Positions 41,660-56,600 of a stretch of DNA of 64,000 nucleotides are shown here, piece after piece. A model generated the notes under the pieces. That model did not search any database. It saw nothing but the letters and a program-made list of their open reading frames with translations, and was not told the origin of the DNA. The position numbers were made by a program, and so were the translations under genes. The DNA comes from Melieria omissa (lineage: Eukaryota > Arthropoda > Insecta > Diptera > Ulidiidae). Positions within the stretch are counted from its first letter, which is position 1. Every line of letters starts with the position of its first letter. The DNA lies in NCBI GenBank assembly GCA_963971225.1, contig OZ020269.1, forward strand, positions 99,387,905 to 99,451,904, given 5' to 3'.

Positions 41660-44600
41660 CTATAAACTTGTCGTGGCCGTTTGCAATTTTGCACAGTCGT
41701 TGTTGGTGTTTGTGGGATTGTTGGCCACGTGTTGCGGCACATGTTGCTGCAGCATTATGTGGTTGCTGAGCGTATGCGGTGTGCTGGCTTCGCTCGTTGT
41801 GCTGCTGCCAATTGTGGCCACCGTTGTCTCAACGTTTGACGTATATGGCATTGAACTGGTTGTTGTTGTTGCCGTTAGCGTATTTGTTGTTGTTGGTGTT
41901 GTACTAGTGCCGGGATTGCCATGCTGCTGTTGATTGATTTTGTTGTTGTTAGCCACAACATCGGCCTCATCGACGTCGCCTGCATGTTGCTGCAGTGGCT
42001 CGTCGTCGCTGTTGGTCGGTTGTTGTTGTTGCTGTTGCTGATGCTCGTTGTGGAGGAGATGATGGTGGTGATATTGTTGTTGTTGTTGTTGTGGCGGATG
42101 ATGGTGATTATTATTTGGCACATATTGATCCGCATAGGGAATTTGATTATAGGTGACGCTATCTAAATTAGTGAAGAAATTGGAGATTGTGATGGTTTGA
42201 GTGGCCATCTCGCAGAGCTTTTTCGATTTTGCGCTGTGCTCTGCGGAAAAGAAGAGACAAAGGAAGATTGATGTGTGGTGTCAGAATGAAGTGGTTTTGT
42301 TTAAGATTTTGTAAAGTTTATTATTGGAGATGGAAATGGCATCAGAACTTTTGTAAAATTTTGAGCAACATTTTATGTTTATAAACATTGCATTCTATTG
42401 CTTAAAAAATTCAATTATAAATTAATTTATAATTATTAATTATAATTAATTAATTTTTTAAATAAAAATAAAAACAAAACATTTGTAACTTTTGTTGCGC
42501 AATATCAAATGTTTATAAACATGGCATCAAATATTAAATTCATCACATCATTTCAGAGATTCATCACATCGTTGCATAACAATTTAATTATAAATTAAAT
42601 TATAATCATTAATTTTTGAAATAAAAATTAAAATAAAACTTTTGTAACTTTTGTTGCGCAACATCGCATGTTTATAAACATTGCATCAAATATTAAATTA
42701 TAAACAATTCATTACATCGTTTCACAAATTCAATAATATGAATGAAAACATGTACCTGTATTTGTTGGCGTGATATGCTTTTGTATTTTCTCTTCTTGCG
42801 CACAGGTTGCTGCCGTCACCACGGCAGCGGCCATCATTGAAGAGGGCCCAGTGCCGGCTGTGCGATGCATATTGCCGTAACGTGGCGGCATCATGCTCTG
42901 TCGCACATTACGTTCCGGCCGTATGAGAATAATGTACAGCTGTGTGCAAAAAAAACAAGAAATGCCACTTGTGTCAATAAAATGTAGAGTGAAAATTTTA
43001 ATATAAATAAAAATATTTTAAAGCAATTTGTAGATTTTTAGTTGGAATTGCTATAAGAAAAATCCATTGTTTTTCCAATAACTGGAAAATTAAATTAAAT
43101 TCAAATCAATTCAATTTAAGTCAGTTCAGTTTAGTTCATTTCAATTCAGTTTAATTCAAACAGAGCAATTCAATTCAACTCAATTCAATTCAATTCAATT
43201 CAATTCAATTCAATTCAATTCAATTTAATTTAATTTAATTCAATTCAATTCAATTCAATTCAATTCAATTCAATTTAATTCAATTCAATTCAATTCAATT
43301 CAATTCAATTCAATTCAATTCAATTCAATTCAATTCAATTCAATTCAATTCAATTCAATTCAATTCAATTCAATTCAATTCAATTCAATTCAATTCAATT
43401 TAATTTAATTCAATTCAATTCAATTCAATTCAATTCAATTCAATTCAATTCAATTCAATTCAATTCAATTCAATTCAATTCAATTCAATTCAATTCAATT
43501 CAATTCAATTCAATTCAATTCAATTCAATTCAATTCAATTCAATTCAATTCAATTCAATTCAATTCAATTCAATTCAATTCAATTCAATTCAATTCAATT
43601 CAATTCAATTCAATTCAATTCAATTCAATTCAATTCAATTCAATTCAATTCAATTCAATTCAATTCAATTCAATTCAATTCAATTCAATTCAATTCAATT
43701 CAATTCAATTCAATTCAATTCAATTCAATTCAATTCAATTCAATTCAATTCAATTCAATTCAATTCAATTCAATTCAATTCAATTCAATTCAATTCAATT
43801 CAATTCAATTCAATTCAATTCAATTCATTCAATTCAATTCAATTCAATTCAATTCAATTCAATTCAATTCAATTCAATTCAATTCAATTCAATTCAATTC
43901 AATTCAATTCAATTCAATTCAATTCAATTCAATTCAATTCAATTCAATTCAATTCAATTCAATTCAATTCAATTCAATTCAATTCAATTCAATTCAATTC
44001 AATTCAATTCAATTCAATTCAATTCAATTCAATTCAATTCAATTCAATTCAATTCAATTTAATTTAATTTAATTCAATTCAATTCAATTCAATTCAATTC
44101 AATTCAATTCAATTCAATTCAATTCAATTCAATTCAATTCAATTCAATTCAATTCAATTCAATTCAATTCAATTCAATTCAATTCAATTCAATTCAATTC
44201 AATTCAATTCAATTCAATTCAATTCAATTCAATTCAATTCAATTCAATTCAATTCAATTCAATTCAATTCAATTCAATTCAATTCAATTCAATTCAATTC
44301 AATTCAATTCAATTCAATTCAATTCAATTCAATTCAATTCAATTCAATTCAATTCAATTCAATTCAATTCAATTCAATTCAATTCAATTCAATTCAATTC
44401 AATTCAATTCAATTCAATTCAATTCAATTCAATTCAATTCAATTCAATTCAATTCAATTCAATTCAATTCAATTCAATTCAATTCAATTCAATTCAATTC
44501 AATTCAATTCAATTCAATTCAATTCAATTCAATTCAATTCAATTCAATTCAATTCAATTCAATTCAATTCAATTCAATTCAATTCAATTCAATTCAATTC

Positions 44601-47600
44601 AATTCAATTCAATTCAATTCAATTAAAACCATGTTTCTGCAAATTGTGCAACATGTTCAAACAATTTTATCAAAACTCTCTATTGAAGATTTTCTTCTAT
44701 TATTTGAAATTTTAACAATGCTTACAAAAGCCATCTAAAAGAAAGACTTATAAAAGCAGAAGATAAAATTTTTCTTAAAAATGTCGCGCTCATTGTTTCT
44801 AGCAACATGTGTCCGTACACCATAAAAATTGCTGCCATACTTAACCACTTAAAATTATGCGCAACTAAAAGCAAATCTTAATCCTTTTTGTTGTTGTTGT
44901 TGTAATTCCTACTAGTTGCAATTTGTGCAAAAATATTCCACGAAAAATGTCTCCAGTGACATTTACTTTACTTCAACATTTAAGTGCTTCACAACACAGA
45001 ATTTCCTCCATCATTGTCAGAATTTGTGTTTCGAGAAAATCCTCACTAAAATAAACAATTTCTGGCGGTCAATTTTGGGTTGCTTTCAGTGCAATTGTGT
45101 GACAATTTATCAGAAGCAGCTGATATTTAATTGCTGAAAGGTTGCGTGCATTCTGCATAATTTCGAGCTGTGCGCTGCAATCAAAGCGGCATGCGGTCGC
45201 CGCGAGGAAACCACTTACCTTCGGCGAAAAGAGACACGCTATGGTTACGCTCGCTGACAGACTGATGGTGACCGACATTGAGGTTATCCGCAGCGGCACG
45301 TGATTGGCAGTGCCAAAGTAGAGCGGCACAAATGCCAGCCAGATGACGCACGTTGTGTACATGGTGAAGCCTGCACAGGAATTGTGGCATTTTGTTGCAT
45401 GGTTTGTTGTATGGTTTTGCATGAAAATGGAAGAGAAAATGTATATAAATTTTATAATATAATTTATTAATAATTGAGATATTAATGTTCTTAAAGATTT
45501 TGGCAAAAGACTACTGTGAGTTGTAGAAATAATTCCAAAAATATAGTAGTTCATAGGGTGTATGGCAGATAGGTAGGTAGATGTGGCGGCCCTTACGAGA
45601 GCACACGTAGGCCAAAATAGGCCCATTGTGATGCCACTGGATCGTTATCCCCTTCAACTTAGTAGGTCTCAAACCAACCTGAACAGTTAATGAAGCGTAT
45701 TAGGCCTTTGGTGTCGACATTTGATATATCGGCTAGGTTGGCGGTGTAGTAAAAACCTAAGTGTTTTTTGCGAGTCCTGCAAAGAGCAGGACAGGTGCAG
45801 AGGAAGTGTAGAATGGTTTCTTCCTCTTCTACGTCTCTGCAGCTACGGCAGAAATCGTTGGCTAGATGGCCCAGCCCTAGCCTTCTTGCGTGGCCACCGA
45901 GGATGCAGTGCCCAGTGATTACCCCGACAACAGCCCTGAGCGCGCCCCTTTTGAGGTTTAGCAGACTTCTGGTGCGCATCCAGTCCAACTTTGGCCAGAT
46001 TTGTTGCGCTGTCTTGCCTGTCTCCGAGGCCGCCCAGGCGATGTTGGCGGTGTATGGCAGATACACTAGTCAGAATAAGTTTGCGTACATGAGGTGTAAA
46101 CAAATACAACGTTTAAACTGCTAAACACAGTAGGAATTCCTACAACAATGGAAACCCACAACCCACCATCCATCACGCAAACCTACTAAAGTGCGAATAA
46201 TGTTGTGAATAAATGTTCATTAGTTTCACAATGCTTTCGAGTGTTCCAGCGAAAAATCGAAGGCTCAATCCTTTTTGTTCGAAATTGTCTCTTTTCATAA
46301 AATGTCGTCAAAGGACATGTTTGGTAGAATGAAAAGTGAAGTTCAAGCAAACAATGTTTCATCTGCAGTTTATTGGAAACAAGCAAAAATTGCGATTGTT
46401 CTGCATTGTGTTTGAAGGATGACAATAAAACGTCTTCTTCGAAAAACCAGTTCAAGGAAGTCTTATTGCCTGCTGTGTGGCAGTGGATTTGGTATTTTCT
46501 AAGGTGCCTCAAAAAAATCACTCAATATTACTTCTCCATCTTCAATAGAAGATGTTTCGTTTTTGCACTATGCTTCAGTTTTCATGACTGACTACTTGAA
46601 ATGAAAATTTTCTCAATAAAAATTCAAATTGAAATGAATGGACAATCTGGCAGCTTTACAATGTTTTCACCTTCGTGCAGAGAGAGTCACCAAGTTAGCT
46701 AAATGGACAAGCAAAGAATATGGTGTCAGAGAAACGTTGCAGCATATTCTTTGCTTTGGTTCGGCTCTCACAAGACTGCACCGTATCCATTTATGGGCCC
46801 CTAAGCTCGACATTAAGTCGCTGCTGAACTTCACTAGGAAGACTTTAGTGCCAATTTTGAAGAAGGACGAAATAAACTTTTAAACACGTCCTCAGTTTTG
46901 GCTTTTTTCTGGCATTCAAATTAATTTCCGAGCTTTGATATCTTCAAAGACCTATAGTAGAATTTTATGGCGAATATTTTCGTGGTACATTTCGTCCTTA
47001 AAAAGTACTGTTCTAAAGGACCTTTTAAGCATTTTAGAAAAAAAGGCCGAATTGACCCATAAACATGGGAGCTAGAGGGTTAACTTGTTCCATAAAAATG
47101 TTCCCCTTAGTATTTTCAAATCAAATTGCTGAACACATCATATACCTAAAGCCCAAGGTCACTGGGTTTTCGTACGCCAAATCATCATAAGAATGCGTGG
47201 AATCCATTGATACCTTCACACATCTTCAACTTTGACTTATTTCTGGCATTCAAGTAAAATTTTGAGTTTTGGTGTATTCAGAGACCTATAGTAAAATTTT
47301 ATGGCGAATATTTTCGTGGTACATTTCGTCCTTAAAAATTCCTGTTTTAAAGGACATTGTAGGCATTTTAGAAAACAAGGGTCAAGTTGACCCATATCCG
47401 TGGGAGCTAGAGGGTTCAAGTGTTGCACAAAAATGTTCCTCGTAGTATTTTACATCCAATTGCTGAACACATCATATACCTAAACTGTAAGCTTACATGG
47501 TTTTCGTAGGCCAATTCACAATAAGAATAAGCAAAAGGAGGACAACTTTGAAGTCCACTAAAAAAAAATGCAGGCGTAAACTTTCAAAACGCCGATACAC

Positions 47601-50600
47601 GTATATATTTTTTTGGATTCCTCTGCCAGAATCCGTTGTCAGAACCTTGTAAGTTTTTACGTGTTATACAGAGATATCTGTCTCTTTATTGTCTTCAAAA
47701 TTTAACTTTCCATTTAAGAAAATATTTTTCCATTACACATTAAATTTTTCTCGGTTTTTCAAGTGAGCAAGAATTCCCATTGGTCACTCATATTTAAGCC
47801 ACTTATGTATACAACAATAAATTTATACAAAAGTTCACATTCACATTTTCATTTCACATTGTCCGACTTTACTCACCAATATGCTTCGATTCATTAAATG
47901 CTTCGGGTATTTTGCGCGTCAGCACAGCATAAACCGTACAAATGACAATCAGCACAATCGGATAGAAGAACGCAATCATGTAGGATGCATCGATGTACGA
48001 ATCGCAGACGAGTAAATTATCCTCGCGTGTCGGATGATGGTACATGGCATGCGATGGTGCAATCACCATCCAAACGCCATTAATGAGAATCTGCAAGAAA
48101 AAAATATGAAAACAAGAAACAAAAAAACAAAGGAGATGAGAAAAAAAAAAGTAGAGAAAAATTACAGCACAGTCAGTGCGTTGGTTAAGACTTATGAGAG
48201 AATGAACATTACGCATTCAGCACCGAAAAAGGACTAATCGTGCAAAAGGGCAGCTGCAGCCATTGTAATGAAACATTCATGTTGCATGTCGCATGCAAGA
48301 TGAAAATGTTTTCTATGAATTGATCACGTTTTGCTGTATGTTTTTCCATTCAATTTTTTCTTTTTTGTTGGATTGCTGTGCTGCTGCTTTTACTTGGAAT
48401 GAGTGTATTTGGTTGATGTGTAGATGTGTGTGTGTGCACGAACCTGTATGAAAATTAAAAACGAACAGATGACCAGCTGTGATTTGGGACTAATAAATGA
48501 TGGTCGTTTGGCCGATTGTTTGCCGGCCTTGAAGATGCGCGCTATGCGATTGGTTTTGGTTAGCAGCGCCGCATAGACAACGGTGAAACAGAAGCCAACG
48601 CTGAAGCTGCAATAAAACAAAGAAATTAGGAAATTGTTTGTGAGTTTCGTAAATTTTTTATATCATGGATCGATGGATGTTTTTGTAATTAAATAAATAA
48701 ATAAATAGTAATAATGTTGCGAAAATTCTGATGAAAAAGGAAAAATTTTTCTGGTCAAACATAAAAACTGCTTTTACTTACATTTTTTTTTCATTACTAA
48801 ACATATTTATAACTTTTTATAAAACCTACCGTTGTATGGCACAGACAATGTTAGTTGGCCTCAATACCAATGCAAATGTGACCGCATAACACATCAGTAT
48901 GCCGGCAAGTAGAATGTAGCTGAGTTCACGTCCCGAGGCGCGCACAATGGGCGTGTCGTTGTGACTGTATGAAGAGAATAAAGAAAAAACAAAAATTAGA
49001 CTTATGAAAACTGTCGAAATTAAAAAAAAATAAACCAAAATGTTTAAATAAAAAAAATATACAAAGTGCATTTCAAAGTAAAGAAGAATTTGGTTTAAAA
49101 AAATAAATAAAATAAGATAAAATAAAATAAATAAAAAAAATAAAATAAAATAAAATAAAATAAAATAAAAAAAATAAATAACATAATAAATAATTCTTTT
49201 CAAAATAAACAAAATTTTGGTTTGGTTTTGAGTGATACAGATAAATGAAATAAAAATAGAAATCTAAAATAAATTTTTAAAATTGTAAAAAACGAGGTCA
49301 AGTGAACTAAAGACCTTCAGTTTTATTTTGGCACAATCCGGCGATACGAACTATGCATACGTTGGCTAGCAAAAACTATTTTTTGTAACATTTCAAAAAT
49401 TTCTGGTGGCGCCATCTATATGCAAATTAAAGTGTTGTAAAAACAAATCTTTTATCGATTTTCAGTAAAAATTTCAGGACGTTTGATTCAGTTGAAGCTA
49501 AGTTGTTGGGTTTGAAGGGATAGCACGTATGTGTCTTTGGTACAAAAATGAGCATCGAATAAAGAATCAATACTAAGGTTTGTTCTGAATTTTTAATGAA
49601 ACATCTCAATTGATGATTCACCAAGTTTTTAGTGATGATTGCTTATCCCTGACGGAGATCATCAGTTTTTAATAAGATTTAAAAACCATTGAGAGCACAT
49701 AAATGATAAGAAATATTGGCCAACCGTACTTCGTGCATACTGCAAATTATATCAAAACTGTGTGTGAATACATTAAAGATCAGGTAAAATCTATATTGAA
49801 GTTCATGGCAATGAAATTTGGCATCTTCAAAGCAATTTAGATTCTACCTAACATTTGGGGTACCGGAAGGTGTGTACAAGGTTTTCTTCGCACAAGTTGA
49901 CTAAGGAACAAAAATGTCTCACTTTTGACTAATTTTTTGACTAAAAATCGAACTTAAGCAATCAGCTATACTCAATATTAGATTGATTTGGCACCATACG
50001 ACTTTTAGTATTTCGGAAAAGTATTTTTACTGATGGAAGCAAAGTGTTTTGAGGTCGCAGAAGTCTTTTGAAACCATCAACCACTTCCTGTAATCGCCTG
50101 AATTGGCACCGTGTGACTGTTGCTTTTTCGAAAAAATACATTTGGGAAGGAAAGCAGAGAGTTCTTAGGACATAAACGCCATTCAAAGGCTTGCGACAGC
50201 CTAAAGGATATTCCGACCAAAGATCTAAAGCACTCGTTCAACACACATTTCTTAGATAAAAAACGCTGTATAAAGTTCAAAGAAGACTTCTCCCTAAACT
50301 TTTGGGTTAAATGTTGAAAAAAACTCTAAGAAAAAAGTTTAGAAAAAAAGTTATGCAGGAAACTTTAAGTTTTACAGTTAAATGGTATACAAAATTTTAG
50401 ACAAAAAATCGTAGAAAAATAAAAAAACAACTTTAAGCTTTACACTTAAATGTTGTAGAAAACTTTAGGTAAAAATTTAAGTTCTAGAAACATTTTCAAA
50501 AATTACAGGAAACTCTAAGCTTAACAGTAAAATGTTCTAGGAAACTCTAGAAAAAATAAAAACTTTAGAAAAATATCAGCTTAGCAGTTCGCTGCAATTT

Positions 50601-53600
50601 ACATTACCAACGAAATTTCAACCAAAAAAATTACAAACAATTTTAAAAAATTAGTTCTGGTTTGAACCTGAAATATGCCGAAAAGTTCAACAATTTCGCT
50701 CAATAGAGACAACTTTAATATTTACCGTTAAATATTACACAATGTTCTAGAAAATAACTAAACCTTAACAGTCGACTGTGAGTGAACGAAATAGAGACAA
50801 TTTCAAAGAAAAAATTTAACAAAAATTTGACTGATTTTCAAATTCAGTTCCAGGATAAATAACTTTAAGCTTTACCGTTAATTGTTGCACAAAACTCTAG
50901 AAAAAAACGAATTATTTACTTTACTCTGAAAGCTTCTAAGTCGACTGGGAGCTCATTAAGCCCAAAAATTGTCAAAGAAAAACATCTTAAAAATCTTACT
51001 GACTTTCAAATTTAGCACCAGGATGGAAAACTTGAAGCTTTACTGCCAAATGTTGCACAAAACTCTAGAAAAAAAAATTATTATTTACTCCACTTTGAAA
51101 GCTTGAAAGACGGCTGGAAGCGTATAAAACCTGCAAATTTTCAAAGAAAAAAATCTAAAAAAGTCTTAATGACTTTCACACTGAGCTCCAGGATAGAAAA
51201 CTTTAAGCTTTGCTCTGAAATAATGCACAAAACTCTAGAAAATACATTATTAAGCTCTACTCTGAAACCTGCAAATTTTCAAAGAAAAAATATAAAAAAA
51301 AATCGTATCGACTTTCCAACTCAGCTCTAGGATAGAAAACTTTAAGCTTTAACTTTAAATGTTGCACAAAATTGTAGGCTGGAAACGCATAAAACCAACA
51401 AGTTTTCAAAGAAAAAATGTAGGAAATTTTTACTGACTTTCAACCTCATTTCCAGGACAGACGACTTTGATCTTAACCGTTAAGTGTTGCAAAAGTTTTC
51501 AAAGAACAAATTTAAACAAACTTAACTGACTTTTGAACTCAGTTCCAGGACAGACAACTTTAAGCTTTAAATGTTGCAAAATATGCCAGAAAAAAAATCA
51601 AAATTTTAGAAAAAATTAAAGCTTAACAGTTGACGAAAAAGGAAAAATTTCAATGAAAAAATTTAAAGGAATTTGATTGACTTTCAAATTCAGTTTCAGA
51701 CTGAACCCAAAATGTACCAAAAACTAAAAAAATGTTTCCCACTTCCCAACTTAAAGCAGTTAGAACTCAAACAGTTAACTCTAGAAAAAATTGAAGCCTA
51801 ACAGTTGGCGAAATAGGAAAAAATTAAAGGATTTTGACTGATTTTCAAACTCAGTTCCAGACTGAATGATGTTCCCCACTTGCCAACTTAAAGCAGCATC
51901 TTCAAAGGTTACATTAAGCTCCGCAGAAACTTAAATCTCCCAAAAACATAAACCTAAAGCGTGACATTTGGTTGAAACTGCACGAAACAGCGAAAACACC
52001 AACGAAAAAGGAAAATTCCTGTGAAAATTGTAATGCCAAGAAATTACATAAAAAACATAAATTGCATTTGGCAACAATACAGAGAAAAAAATAAAAATAA
52101 ATGTAACCAAAAAAAGCACAACGAACGCCGACACCTACACATACACACCCACACACACATACACATACACCCACATACGTACCGCACAAAAACGCCCACC
52201 ACAAAGAGCGTCACGAGGATGCCAGTCGCGCTGAATGCCATCGCTCCAATGGCCCAGGCCGATTCGGGCCGCAAGTACACTTCCGGTATGGTTTGGCAGA
52301 ATTGTTTGGTCGCATCGGGTAGCGTGCCCAGCTGGCACGTCAGACACTGTGTCTCGTCGATGGGATGGCGTATCTACACAGAGAGAGAGAAAGAAAGAGA
52401 GAAGGAAGAGTGAGACAGAAAAAATTGACTATAAAAGGAACAAATTTTGTAAAAGCAAACGCTTCATTCATAGCGCCGAAAAGTGGCGTAAATAAATATT
52501 TACAATTGCCCGTTGAAGGAAAATCGGCACATGAATTGCCAAATCAACCAGTGCCGTTGCGCCAGCAAAACGAAATCTCGTCTCGACGATTTTCATTGTA
52601 AGCGCCTTCGTTGTTGCATACACGCTGTCAATATTGACATAATTTTTCATACTGATCCGTTTGTCGCTGCTAGAATCCCTTTAATTTTCTGGTTATTGTT
52701 GCTGTTGTAAACGTTTTGTAATATGGTAGTGAAAGGCAATTCCGTTGCGTCATTTTCGAGGCGTACAATCTCAAAAGCAGCAGCAACAATGAGTTTGACA
52801 GCCGGAAATACGCCGGACAGCAAATGGTCAATAAGGGAATTGAATCAAAACGAAACCTGTTGAGGGCGATGGAATTTTTCGTGGAAATATTGTCGGACAG
52901 ACGAAACAGTTTGCTGCCTTTGGGATATGACAAAAGTAAATTGCTGGCATAGACGTTGAAATGGGATGCTGGGATGTTGTGTGATTTTTGTAAATTATTT
53001 CAATAGCAACAAAGTAATTTTAAGCGAGTTGTGCTATTTCATGTTTTTTTATTTCAATATTAATAAATTATACAAGAAGTGTTAAGCACATTTGCTTGAA
53101 ATATGCTATAAGGAATATCGGGACTTTTGCGGCATTTTTGGTTAGCTGGAAAATGCTAGAAAGGTGCCATATTCAAATCAAAACTTTCCAAAATGGGACA
53201 TTTCAAAACTCTTCTCTGGGTTCGATCGGTAGTGATCGAGCTAGTTTTTGTTACCTAGAAAGATGCCACTTTCTAGTCTCTGGGATGTTGGAATCTTTCG
53301 AGCAATTTTTGGTTAGCTGAAATGATGGGATATTTCAAATATCTTCTCTGGGATATAGTGAACTATCGATACAGTTTTGGTTAGCAAGAAAAAGCTAGAA
53401 AGGTGCTACACTTCAAATCTGCATTCTAGGATATCGGGGACTTTCGAGCCAGGTGTCACATTTCAAATCTAGTCTCTGGGATATTGGAAACTTTCGAGCC
53501 ATTTTTGGTTAGTTGAAATGATGGGACATTTCAAATCTCTTCTCTGAGATATAGTGAACTATAGAGCCAGTTTTGGTTAGCTAGAAAAGTACCACATTTC

Positions 53601-56600
53601 AAATCTTGTCTCTGGGATATTGAAAACTTTCGCATCATTTCGCACCAAAAGTTTTCAATAAAAGTTTTCTATAAATTTTATATTAAATATTTCGATCCTT
53701 TAGACAATTTTTTTTGTAAACTAATAATTTTAATCTTTTCAATGTGCATTTCTTTAAAATTTTGATTGGACATTTCAAAAGTTCAGATAATTTTGTGTTC
53801 AAAAAATTTGTTGTAAAAAAATTAATTTAATCTTTTCAATACATATTTCTATAAAATTTGTATTGAATATTTCAAAAGTTCAGACAATTTTACGTTGAAA
53901 AACATTTTGTCCAAAATTTTCGATGTTCGATGTTATATCGAAAGGAGGCGCTGAACAAATGCCGAAAAACCTGCATGCAGCCATGGCTATAAATTTCATA
54001 AGAATCGGCCAAGGCAACCATATCCACATGGGCTAAAAAATGTATATCGAAGGCACTGATTATTGGCAAATAATTTGAAAAAAATACTGTAAAAAATATG
54101 GCAACGACACAATTTATGTTGCACACTTGGCAGACAAATATTTATTGCCTTTGCTACTTGGTGCCTTTATGCAAGTGTTGGAGTTACAAATCGTCCAATG
54201 GTGCTCGAAATTAGTTGCAAGACGTGACGTGCTTTTGGCGCTACAAAATGCAGCATACTTACAGGCGGTTATAAATTAGCCATTGCAGTTGCAATGGTTG
54301 CAAACGGACGCGACTTGTATATTCGAAGTGAATTTATATGTTTGGACAAAAAATAAATCCTTGTCGATGGACTGAAATATTGGCGCTTATTTTTAAATAC
54401 AGAATTTCAATGTTATTTATTCTTCTGCCATTGGAAACTTTCAAGCACACTTTGTGCAATGGTTGCTTTCGTTTTATGCGCAGCACAATTGAAATCAATT
54501 TGCTCTAATATAATTTCTAAATCAAAATCCAATCTCTACAACCAGTCACCAGTGCACACATACACACAAACACACAGAACAGCTGTGTGCAGCACAAGCG
54601 AATCAATTACTTTGCAAAGCTTTTCAATTTTCCATTTATTCTCGCCAATACACTTCAACACACACACAGATACACTTTGACTGGTCATAATGCCAAAAGC
54701 AAGGGGCGAAAATGATGGATACAACAACAACAACAATATACTCTACACATATGCAACTTACTTGATACGTGGAACAATTGAAGCAATGCCAGCAACAACT
54801 TTCGCCTTCCACATATTTCTTCGCCTGACCGCGCTCGCAGGGCAAACTGCAGACAGACTCAGGTGGCTTCGGATGCAGCAGCTTAAATTGCACTTCTGCA
54901 AATAGAAAAAGTGAAACAAAAACAATGCATACAACGTGAGACATGTCAATGTATTGAAATACAAAAAATTAGTTGAACTATTTAGACAAACAAAAGCCAC
55001 AACAAAAGCAAATGTTCCACTATGCAACCGCAGGTAGCAGCCAGATTGCATGTTTGTTATTGCCTCAAGCAATGTCAAAGCCATATTTCCATATATGTGT
55101 ATGTGTGTGTGTGTAAAGTTTTTGTTCACCAGTCTGCTTTAGTGTGCGTCGTCACAGTGTGAGCTCGAGTCAATGGCAAAACGGTGACCTTTCCTTGAGC
55201 GCCAAGAAAATTCATTTTCTACATAAATTTGCAAGTAATGAAATTGAAAAGCTAGTGGCAGCATAACTCTGTTGCGTATTTTCATGAGGAGATTATTTCT
55301 GTGGAAAAATGGAAGCGACAGTAGCTCGCTGAGGAAGCAACAAGAGACAAAAATAGCATAAAGCTTTAAGTTAATTTATAAATTGACTTAGACTTGCACT
55401 GGTAATAAGCAAATACTTGAAAAATGAAGTCGAATGGGCGAAGGGCTGCCTAAAAGTATGCAGTGATGTGCTTGAGTTGTGCTTCAGGGTATTACAGCTA
55501 AATTGGGGAACTCTTAGATGGTTGACTGCACTTATTACGTGGCATAAAAAATTTCAGAGTACACTCAACTTTTCAATCTCGCTGAGAAATTAGAGCTTTG
55601 GACTATGATTATGAATGAATGTTATGAATTGACTTAGAGTTGTTGTGGTAACAAAGAAATACTTGAATACGTTGTTGAATGGTTTGGAAGCGCCTAAAAG
55701 TATGCAGAAATATGCTTGAGTTGTGCTTCAAAGTATTAAAGTTAAATTGGGGAACTGTGAGGTGGTTGACTGGATTTTATTTCAGACGAGAAAAGACGAC
55801 GGAAATAGACCTCTGGACTATGATTAGAGAATAGTTAACTCTGAGTGCAACTGAATGACTGAAGTTGCTGAATTGGCTGACTTATAGTTGATTTAGCAAT
55901 AAGCCAAAAATTTGGAGGTGCCTAAAAGTATGCAGAGATTTGCTGGAGTTATGATTCAGGGTATTATAGCTAAATTGGGGAGCTCTTACACTTACAGTGT
56001 TATGAATTGACTTAAAGTTGCACTGGCAATAAGCCAAAACGTACTTGGAAAATGTGGTTCAAGGGTTTGAAGGTGCCTAAAAATATGCAGAGATTTGCTT
56101 GAGTTATGCTCAAATGTACTTAAAGTAAATTTGGAAGCTCTAAGATGGTTGACTGGACTTATTTCGAGACATGAAAATACGATTCAACTTAGCGACATGA
56201 AAATATGACTCAATCTAGCTGGGAGATAGTTGCGCTCATAGTGTTACGAATTCTCTTAGAGTTGCACTGGCAATAAGCCAAAAGGTACTTGAAAAATGTT
56301 TTTGAAGGGTTTTGGGTGCCTAAAAGTATACAGAGATATGATTAAGTTATGTTCCAAGGTACTAAACCTAAATTGGGGAGTTCTAAGATGGTTAATTGCA
56401 CTACGAGGTATGAAAATTTCAGAGAAAGCTGCTCAATCCAGCTGAGGAAGAACATAGACCTTAAGACTTGATTAGAAAATAGTTGCTCTCATTGAGTCAG
56501 TACCCCTTTTTTTGTAGAGTTGAAAGAGGTTAAGCTACAAAAACCATTGGTAGAAGAGGTTAATTTATAGACTTTGGACACAGTAAGCTTGAAGTATCAT

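Noticed and set aside
41361..41933. 190-codon plus-strand frame rich in Leu and Val
   Set aside because: It is the antisense shadow of CAG/CAA-type repeats in the mGluR terminal exon and its extension. It has no domain or splice support.
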